Source of the DNA: an uncultured Acidobacteriota bacterium
GTDB taxonomy: Bacteria; Acidobacteriota; Vicinamibacteria; Vicinamibacterales; SCN-69-37
DNA length: 5,452 bases
Assembly (NCBI GenBank): GCA_937880585.1
Contig: CALFMR010000035.1
Span: forward strand, 1 to 5,452
Direction of reading: 5' to 3'
A program made the position numbers and the translations under genes. The notes under the pieces were generated by a model. That model was not told the DNA's origin and ran no database searches. It was given only the letters and a program-made list of their open reading frames with translations. How positions within the stretch are numbered: the stretch's first letter is position 1; each line of letters starts with the position of its first letter. Below, one piece after another: positions 1 to 3,719 of the stretch.

Positions 1-996
1 GCATCCGACGAGCGCGGCGAGTTGCGGGCCGAGATGCGCGAGGCTCGTGGCCTGCAGCATGTTGGCGCGCACCGCGTCGACGAGCGCCGTGAGCGGCAGG
101 ATGCGAATGATCGGCTGCACGGCGTCCGGAAACCGCTGCGAGGAGAAGAACACGCCGGACAGAATCCACATCGGCATCATGATCAGGTTCATGACGCCGG
201 ACACGCCCTCGATCGTCCGCGCACGCGACGCGATGAGCAGCCCGAGCGCGCTCATCGCAAGCGACCCCAGGATGCAGATGATCGCCAACTGCACGATCGA
301 TCCGCGGACCGGCACGCCGAACGCGACCGCGCCGAAGATGACCGGCACGCCAACTTCGACACCGAGCAGCAGCATCCGCCACAAGAGAAACGACGAGAGA
401 TACGTCCATCGCGGCATCGGCGTCGCGACGATGCGCTTCATGAGCTTGCGGCGGCGCGTGTCGACGATCGAGAAGCCGAGGCCCCAGATCGCGTTGCCCA
501 TGATGCCCATCCCGACGAGCCCGGGAATGAGGAAGTCGATGTATCGCGCGCCTGGTGCTCTCGACACGTCGTCGGCAGCGGCGACGGGATCGCGGCGGCC
601 CGCCGCGCGCTGCACCGCGCGATCGACCAGCATGCGCGCCGTCCGGCCGTCCGGGTTCGTGTCGTCGTACCGATAGACGACGCCCTCGCCTCCGGTCGCC
701 GGCTCCGCGACGAGCGCGACGGTGCCCGCGCGAAGCGCGGCCAGCGCCGCATCGGACGACATCTGGTCGACGACGAGCTGATGATCATGCCGGAGCGCGG
801 CAGCAAGTTCCGGCGTCACGGCCGCGACGTGGACGGACGCGGCCGGCTGATTGCGGAACGCGATGCCGAGCCCGGTTGCGAGCAAGACCGGAAAGGCGAG
901 CCCCCAGAACAGCGCCTCGGGCTCGCGGATGAACTCGCGGAAGCGCAGCAGCGTGAGCTGACCGAGCGCCCGCCATCGCCACGCGCCGTTAGCCAT
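1..996 (-). CDS. ABC-2 type transporter permease, C-terminus cut by the window edge
   Basis: Inner-membrane subunit of an ABC exporter; the substrate cannot be read from the sequence. The frame is open for 332 codons from the ATG at 996 to base 1, so only a few dozen C-terminal residues are probably missing. The protein starts MANGAWRWRALGQ. A first membrane segment lies at about residues 26-47. A soluble stretch at about 48-150 follows, as in permeases with a large extracytoplasmic loop after helix 1. Further hydrophobic segments lie at about 153-178, 198-228, 233-256 and 265-285. Residues 279-311 (LSGVFFSSQRFP, then LPLTALVDAVR) match the conserved ABC-2 C-terminal signature. The ATG overlaps the end of the upstream ATPase gene by 8 bases and has a GGGGAGG Shine-Dalgarno 10 bases upstream. 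The long plus-strand reading frame opposite is a GC-bias shadow. The family call is firm; drug, lipid or polymer export cannot be distinguished. Confidence 0.93.
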   Translation of the reverse strand, partial: MANGAWRWRALGQLTLLRFREFIREPEALFWGLAFPVLLATGLGIAFRNQPAASVHVAAVTPELAAALRHDHQLVVDQMSSDAALAALRAGTVALVAEPATGGEGVVYRYDDTNPDGRTARMLVDRAVQRAAGRRDPVAAADDVSRAPGARYIDFLIPGLVGMGIMGNAIWGLGFSIVDTRRRKLMKRIVATPMPRWTYLSSFLLWRMLLLGVEVGVPVIFGAVAFGVPVRGSIVQLAIICILGSLAMSALGLLIASRARTIEGVSGVMNLIMMPMWILSGVFFSSQRFPDAVQPIIRILPLTALVDAVRANMLQATSLAHLGPQLAALVGC

Positions 997-1924
997 CGCG
1001 CAGATGCCTCCCCGTGAGCGCGACGAACACGTCTTCGAGCGTGGCCGAGTGCGTGCGCAGTTCCGTCAACGGCAACTGCTGACGATCGAGCTCCGCGAGC
1101 AGCGCCGGCACGGCGCGGTGCAGTTCGGTCACCTGCATCTGGATACCGGACGACGACGACCGGACGTCGCGCACGCCGGGAATCGCGGCCATCGGCGCCA
1201 GATCCGGTTCCCGCGCGGCCGAGAACTCGACGACGTGCTCGATGCCGATCGACGCGACGAGCTCACGCGGCGTGCCGCGAGCGATGGCCTTGCCATGATC
1301 CATGATGGCCACGCGCTCGCACAACTGCTCCGCTTCATCCATGTAGTGCGTCGTCAGCAGAATCGTCCGTCCGTCGCGCTTGAACTGTTCGATGAGATCC
1401 CAGAGTTGTCGACGCGCCTGCGGATCGAGCCCCGTCGTCGGCTCGTCGAGAAAGAGCAGATCGGGATTGCCGACGAGCGCACAGGCGAGCGCGAGCCGCT
1501 GCTTCTGCCCGCCCGAGAGCGCGCCCACGCGCGCGTGCTGTTTCTCCTGGAGCTCGACGAGCCCCACGGCCTCGGCCGCCGGCGGTCCCTGACGGAAAAA
1601 GCTGCGAAAGAGCGTCACGGTCTCGAGGACCGTGAGCTTGTCGGAGAGCTGTGTCTCCTGCAACTGGATGCCGAGCCGTTGACGCAGCTCGTCGGCATCG
1701 CGATCCCAGCGCAGGCCGAGGACTTCGACCGTACCGGAGTCAGCGGCCGTCAGCCCCTCGCAGATCTCGATGGTCGTCGTCTTCCCCGCCCCGTTCGGCC
1801 CGAGCAGACCGAAACACTCGCCGGCCTGGACGTCGAGGTCCAGCCCGTTGACCGCGACGACATCGCGATAGGCCTTCTTGAGATCGCGGACGTGGAGCAC
1901 CGCGCTCGGTGACGCGTCAGACAC
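989..1924 (-). CDS. ABC transporter ATP-binding protein (DrrA/CcmA-like exporter ATPase)
   Basis: Cytoplasmic ATPase that powers the permease encoded just downstream. From the GTG at 1924 it is 311 residues, normal for this family. It has Walker A GPNGAGKT (42-49), a Q-loop glutamine near 89, the signature LSGGQKQR (137-144), Walker B LLFLDEP with catalytic Glu161, the D-loop around GLDP (165-168) and switch His193. All catalytic elements are intact. The C-terminal part (about 225-311, ending LEDVFVALTGR) matches the extension of DrrA-type drug and lipid exporter ATPases. I chose the GTG because homology starts at residue 9 (VLHVRDLKKAY). The only longer start, a TTG at 2017, would put the N-terminus in low-homology sequence next to a terminator hairpin. 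No Shine-Dalgarno precedes the GTG, but a TACACT -10-like hexamer lies 7 bases upstream, which suggests a leaderless message. The substrate is unknown. Confidence 0.95.
   Translation of the reverse strand: MSDASPSAVLHVRDLKKAYRDVVAVNGLDLDVQAGECFGLLGPNGAGKTTTIEICEGLTAADSGTVEVLGLRWDRDADELRQRLGIQLQETQLSDKLTVLETVTLFRSFFRQGPPAAEAVGLVELQEKQHARVGALSGGQKQRLALACALVGNPDLLFLDEPTTGLDPQARRQLWDLIEQFKRDGRTILLTTHYMDEAEQLCERVAIMDHGKAIARGTPRELVASIGIEHVVEFSAAREPDLAPMAAIPGVRDVRSSSSGIQMQVTELHRAVPALLAELDRQQLPLTELRTHSATLEDVFVALTGRHLRDG
1007..1013 (-). promoter_or_regulatory. Shine-Dalgarno site of the ABC permease
   Basis: GGGGAGG on the minus strand, inside the last codons of the ATPase gene and 10 bases before the ATG at 996. 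It supports that start and indicates translation coupled to the upstream gene. Confidence 0.65.
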
Positions 1925-1931
1925 AGGAGTC

Positions 1932-1937
1932 AGTGTA
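1932..1937 (-). promoter_or_regulatory. Probable -10 element of the ABC exporter operon
   Basis: The minus strand reads TACACT, matching TATAAT at four of six positions. Its end is 7 bases before the GTG at 1924, so transcription would start on or next to the start codon. No good -35 hexamer is seen at normal spacing. The same hexamer occurs on the minus strand at 2294-2299. The call is inference from a short motif and its position. Confidence 0.4.
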
Positions 1938-1971
1938 CATGCGCACCCGACGCTGACGCGTGACAAGTCCG

Positions 1972-1993
1972 ACGTTCGAAGCCAGACGCCAGA
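1972..1993 (+). repeat. Intergenic motif, copy 1 (ACGTTCGAAG-type)
   Basis: This 22-base sequence consists of ACGTTCGAAG, one base, CAGA, one base, GCCAGA. It matches 3568-3589 at 20 of 22 positions in the same orientation. Both copies lie between genes on the left side of a terminator-type hairpin; here the hairpin is 30 bases to the right. The core TTCGAA is self-complementary. Part of it resembles a short GCCAGA tandem (two adjacent CCAGA units). Function is unknown. Confidence 0.55.
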
Positions 1994-2015
1994 CGCGGGT
2001 CCTGGAGGCCCGTAC

Positions 2016-2055
2016 AAAAAACTGAACAGGCACCGAAACCGGTGCCTGTTCTTTT
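2016..2055. terminator. Rho-independent terminator-type hairpin, able to act both ways
   Basis: A perfect 12-bp stem pairs 2024-2035 with 2040-2051 around an AAAC loop. On the plus strand it is followed by TTTT (2052-2055). On the minus strand it is followed by AG and then six T (2021-2016), the better U-tract. The form is that of an intrinsic terminator, but it lies between two divergent genes, upstream of both. It therefore ends neither annotated gene. It may insulate the ABC promoter from minus-strand readthrough or end an unannotated minus-strand RNA. Confidence 0.75.
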
Positions 2056-2079
2056 CCGACCGTCCGTTCGAGCGGGCTA

Positions 2080-2167
2080 CGCGTCCAAGGGGCTACGCTC
2101 GGCGCGTATCGAACGAGGCGGCCGGACCTCTGGCGGCCGTCGATACGCGCCCGCGTGAGCGGACGCG
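2080..2167. repeat. Long nested inverted repeat (hairpin A)
   Basis: A perfect 12-bp pairing joins 2101-2112 (GGCGCGTATCGA) to 2140-2151. Inside it a 6-bp CGGCCG pairing joins 2119-2124 to 2134-2139, with an asymmetric bulge at 2113-2118. Outside it CGCTC (2096-2100) can pair with 2157-2161, and CGCGTCC (2080-2086) with 2161-2167. The two outer helices share base 2161, so one is a base pair shorter. The interior of the stem contains clear perfect pairing rather than generic GC-richness. Confidence 0.6.
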
Positions 2168-2191
2168 CATCGACAACCCGTACTTGATGTG

Positions 2192-2292
2192 GAACCGTTC
2201 GCGTCGTGGCGCCGGATGCGGCACCAGCCGCGCGTGTCGCCCGGCTGGCGGATCCGGCGCCACGCCGGCTCTCCTCCTCCGCGAACGGGTTC
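2192..2292. repeat. Long nested inverted repeat (hairpin B)
   Basis: Three nested helices share one axis. In the outer helix 2192-2203 pairs with 2280-2292, 12 bp with one bulged G. In the middle helix 2205-2217 (CGTGGCGCCGGAT) pairs perfectly with 2252-2264 over 13 bp. In the inner helix CCAGCCG (2224-2230) pairs with 2242-2248. This gives 32 base pairs in about 100 bases. The only sizeable unpaired strand is 2265-2279, which on the minus strand reads as a purine-rich GAGGAGGAG-like tract resembling a Shine-Dalgarno sequence. An alternative small hairpin (2218-2222 with 2227-2231) competes with the inner helix. Confidence 0.62.
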
Positions 2293-2323
2293 GAGTGTAG
2301 TGGATTTTCCGTCCAACGTACCC

Positions 2324-2357
2324 CCAAATACACGGCCGTATCATTTTTCATATTTGG
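2324..2357. promoter_or_regulatory. AT-rich dyad in the divergent promoter region
   Basis: CCAAATA (2324-2330) and TATTTGG (2351-2357) form a perfect 7-bp inverted repeat with 20 bases between. The spacer holds the 8-base palindrome ACGGCCGT (2332-2339) and the most AT-rich bases of the window (2339-2355). It lies about 135 bases upstream of the isomerase-like gene. A regulator-binding dyad or promoter is plausible. TATCAT (2339-2344) resembles a plus-strand -10 but has no clear -35 partner. Confidence 0.35.
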
Positions 2358-2426
2358 TGCGATTTGTCCTATCAGCCACGCGGTCCCCGGCACGCGCAAT
2401 GCCGCGTCCGCGGCCCATCGCTGGTG

Positions 2427-2432
2427 TATGCT
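2427..2432 (+). promoter_or_regulatory. Possible -10 element of the isomerase-like gene
   Basis: TATGCT lies 57 bases before the ATG at 2490. No convincing -35 element stands 17 bases upstream (GCGTCC). It would give a leader of about 50 bases containing the small hairpin at 2459-2475 and the Shine-Dalgarno. This is a weak, position-based call; the AT-rich island near 2340 is the alternative. Confidence 0.22.
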
Positions 2433-2458
2433 GAGCCCGCATTCGGCGCGGATGCACG

Positions 2459-2475
2459 CCGTTCGGCACGAACGG
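2459..2475 (+). promoter_or_regulatory. Small leader hairpin touching the Shine-Dalgarno
   Basis: CCGTTC (2459-2464) pairs with GAACGG (2470-2475) around a five-base loop GGCAC. The 3' arm takes the first two bases of the ribosome binding site. The remaining GAGG/GGGG stays free, so any effect on translation is likely modest. Confidence 0.35.
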
Positions 2476-2483
2476 AGGAGGGG
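2474..2483 (+). promoter_or_regulatory. Strong Shine-Dalgarno site of the isomerase-like gene
   Basis: GGAGGAGGGG ends 6 bases before the ATG at 2490. It fixes that ATG as the start instead of the longer in-frame ATG at 2364, whose extra 42 residues would be read across the ribosome binding site. Confidence 0.85.
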
Positions 2484-2489
2484 AATGCA

Positions 2490-3563
2490 ATGCATGGATT
2501 GATCACGCGACGGGACTTCCTCGAGCGCACGGCGGCTGCGGCGGCGGCCGCCGCGGTCGTGTCGTCGAGTCGCGGCCTCGCGGCACAGAGCTCGTCGGGC
2601 CACATGTTCATCTCGCTCAACGGCGCGGTCGCCCCGCGCGTCGGCCCCTGGCCGGCCAAGGCGGAGCTCGCGGCAAAGATCGGCTACGGCGGCGTCGACT
2701 GGGATTTCGCGCCGGCGAAGGAAGCTGGCGTCGACACGACCAAGGCACTCTTCGATCGCCTGAAGATCGTGCCGACAATCACGAACCTGCCCATGCGCGG
2801 TCCGTTCGGCGGCGAAGAGGACGCGTTCGACGCGCAGCTCGCGCAACTGGAAGAGGACGCCGCGTTCAGCGCGGCCATCGGCTGTCACAAGTGGATGACG
2901 ACGCTGTCGCCGGCGAGTCCGCTGCCGAAGGAGCAACAGCGCGAGCTCGTCGTCGGACGGCTGAAGAAGATCTCGGCCGCGCTCGCCAAGTCCAACGTGC
3001 GGCTCGGACTCGAGTTCCTCGGTCCGCTGTACATGCGCGAGGGCGGGCCTGGCGGCGCGCCGCGCGGTGGTGGGCCGCGGGGTGTGCCGGGCGCAGCACC
3101 GGCAGCACCAGCCGGAGGCGAGGGCAATGGACGCCGCGGCGGCGGCCGGCGCGGCGGCGGCGGACCACGCATCCCGTTCATCTGGACGCTGCCCGAAACC
3201 GTCGCGCTCGCCAAGGACGGCGGCGACAACATCGGCACGATCCTCGATGTGTGGCACTGGCATCATTCCGGGGGCACGATCGCCGACATCACGTCCACCG
3301 ACAAGGCGCGCATCGTCCACGTCCACATCTCGGACGCGAAGCCGATGCCGCCTGAAGAGGTGCGCGACAACATGCGGCTGATGCCCGGCGAAGGCAGCAT
3401 CGATCTCGTCGGCTTCCTGCAGGCGCTGCAGAAGATCGGCTACACGGACGGCGTCTCGCCCGAGCCGCTCGGCCGCATCCCGCCCGACATGTCCGCGGAA
3501 GACGCGGCCAAGCTCGGCTACGACACGACGATGGCGGTGATGAAGAAGGCGGGAGTGATTTAA
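2490..3563 (+). CDS. Tat-exported sugar phosphate isomerase/epimerase-like TIM-barrel protein
   Basis: A 357-residue protein of the xylose isomerase-like TIM-barrel (AP endonuclease family 2) superfamily, whose members isomerise or epimerise sugars and keto acids using a divalent metal. The N-terminus, MHGLITRRDFLERT followed by an Ala-rich stretch to about residue 33, is a twin-arginine signal, so the folded enzyme is probably exported; cleavage near GLAAQ is likely. Probable metal ligands are Glu175 (GLEFLGP), Asp253 (ILDVWHWHH), His279 (VHVHISD) and Glu325 (SPEPLG). Residues 299-305 (PGEGSID) also fit the family. Residues about 184-226 are a Gly/Arg/Pro-rich insert between the Glu175 strand and IPFIWTLPETVALAK, where relatives usually have a short loop. 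The gene stands alone, divergent from the ABC operon and convergent with the TonB-type receptor. Hydroxypyruvate isomerase-like or tagatose/psicose epimerase-like activity is possible but not decided by the sequence. Confidence 0.9.
   Translation: MHGLITRRDFLERTAAAAAAAAVVSSSRGLAAQSSSGHMFISLNGAVAPRVGPWPAKAELAAKIGYGGVDWDFAPAKEAGVDTTKALFDRLKIVPTITNLPMRGPFGGEEDAFDAQLAQLEEDAAFSAAIGCHKWMTTLSPASPLPKEQQRELVVGRLKKISAALAKSNVRLGLEFLGPLYMREGGPGGAPRGGGPRGVPGAAPAAPAGGEGNGRRGGGRRGGGGPRIPFIWTLPETVALAKDGGDNIGTILDVWHWHHSGGTIADITSTDKARIVHVHISDAKPMPPEEVRDNMRLMPGEGSIDLVGFLQALQKIGYTDGVSPEPLGRIPPDMSAEDAAKLGYDTTMAVMKKAGVI
3039..3167 (+). repeat. Low-complexity Gly/Arg/Pro-coding insert
   Basis: Codons for residues 184-226 of the isomerase-like protein are almost only Gly, Arg, Pro and Ala, with blocks such as PRGGGPRG and RRGGGRRGGGG. 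At the DNA level it is a run of GGC, CGC and related codons, prone to expansion by slippage. The reading frame stays intact on both sides and the catalytic motifs resume after it. Confidence 0.8.
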
Positions 3564-3567
3564 GAGC

Positions 3568-3589
3568 ACGTTCGAAGACAGAAGCCAGA
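3568..3589 (+). repeat. Intergenic motif, copy 2 (ACGTTCGAAG-type)
   Basis: It matches 1972-1993 at 20 of 22 positions, with both differences C to A. It starts 4 bases after the stop codon of the isomerase-like gene and ends just before the terminator at 3595. The purine-rich AGACAGAAGCCAGAAAC stretch around it suggests a degenerate GAAGCCAGA-type short repeat. Confidence 0.55.
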
Positions 3590-3594
3590 AACTG

Positions 3595-3633
3595 AAAAAC
3601 GGCGCGGAGGGCTGACTCCCCTCCGCGCCGTTT
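3595..3633. terminator. Bidirectional rho-independent terminator between convergent genes
   Basis: A perfect 15-bp stem pairs 3597-3611 with 3619-3633 around a seven-base loop (CTGACTC). The A-run 3595-3599 gives five U on the minus strand. On the plus strand the stem ends in TTT and is followed by CATTTG. It lies 32 bases after the isomerase-like stop and serves the receptor gene arriving from the right. Confidence 0.88.
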
Positions 3634-3645
3634 CATTTGTACGGC

Positions 3646-3669
3646 CCGCGCGACGACGGTGCCGCGCGG
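3646..3669. other. Short GC hairpin in the convergent gap
   Basis: CCGCGCG (3646-3652) pairs with 3663-3669 around a ten-base loop. It has no T-run beside it. The rest of 3634-3719 is GC-rich and shows no gene. Chance is a real possibility at this base composition. Confidence 0.25.
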
Positions 3670-3719
3670 TGATTGGCCCGGAGCGAGCCGGCGGCCCGCC
3701 CCGGGTTGCCACTGGCCTT

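Larger units (their letters stand above)
2016..2299 (-). ncRNA. Candidate structured small RNA on the minus strand
   Basis: This stretch has no credible protein gene, yet it contains three consecutive strong inverted repeats. The last of them in the minus direction is a terminator with a six-T tract. A TACACT -10-like hexamer at 2294-2299 would place transcription start at about 2287, at the base of the first long hairpin. The result would be an RNA of roughly 270 bases made of two long nested hairpins and a terminator. I could not match it to 6S RNA, SRP RNA, tmRNA, RNase P RNA or a known riboswitch by their conserved motifs. The order promoter-like site, paired domains, terminator is seen; transcription is inferred. 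Confidence 0.28.

Noticed and set aside
22..1017. 331-codon plus-strand reading frame opposite the ABC permease
   Set aside because: The product is an Arg/Asp/His-rich string without domain or membrane character. The minus strand carries a clear ABC-2 permease. GC-rich third positions open the antisense frame.
1004..1912. 302-codon plus-strand reading frame opposite the ATPase
   Set aside because: It mirrors the ATPase exactly, is Arg/Glu-rich, and the opposite strand has every ABC motif in order.
1925..2017. TTG at 2017 as ATPase start
   Set aside because: The added 31 residues have no homology character and are read through the repeated intergenic motif next to the terminator hairpin.
2080..2292. 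Integron attC sites or a CRISPR array as an explanation for the paired repeats
   Set aside because: No attC core sites and no regularly spaced direct repeats are present. The arms are inverted, of different sequence and not repeated as units.
2284..2299. tRNA-like T-loop string GGTTCGAGT near 2288-2296
   Set aside because: The flanking five-base arms do not pair and no anticodon or acceptor stem is present. The bases belong to the outer helix of hairpin B.
2077..2344. Two overlapping small minus-strand frames of about 80 codons in the hairpin region (2077-2316 and 2093-2344)
   Set aside because: They overlap each other in different frames, are Arg/Pro-rich, and are explained by the inverted repeats. 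No domain is visible. A purine-rich tract near 2270 resembles a ribosome site but belongs to neither start.
2364..2489. Longer start for the isomerase-like gene at the ATG at 2364
   Set aside because: The extra 42 residues would precede and mask a twin-arginine signal peptide, and the strong ribosome binding site at 2474-2483 points to 2490.
1917..3569. 550-codon minus-strand reading frame across the intergenic gap and the isomerase-like gene
   Set aside because: It lies opposite a gene with a signal peptide, ribosome binding site and conserved active-site residues, and runs through two hairpin arrays. The product is low-complexity Arg/Ala/His-rich with no recognisable fold.
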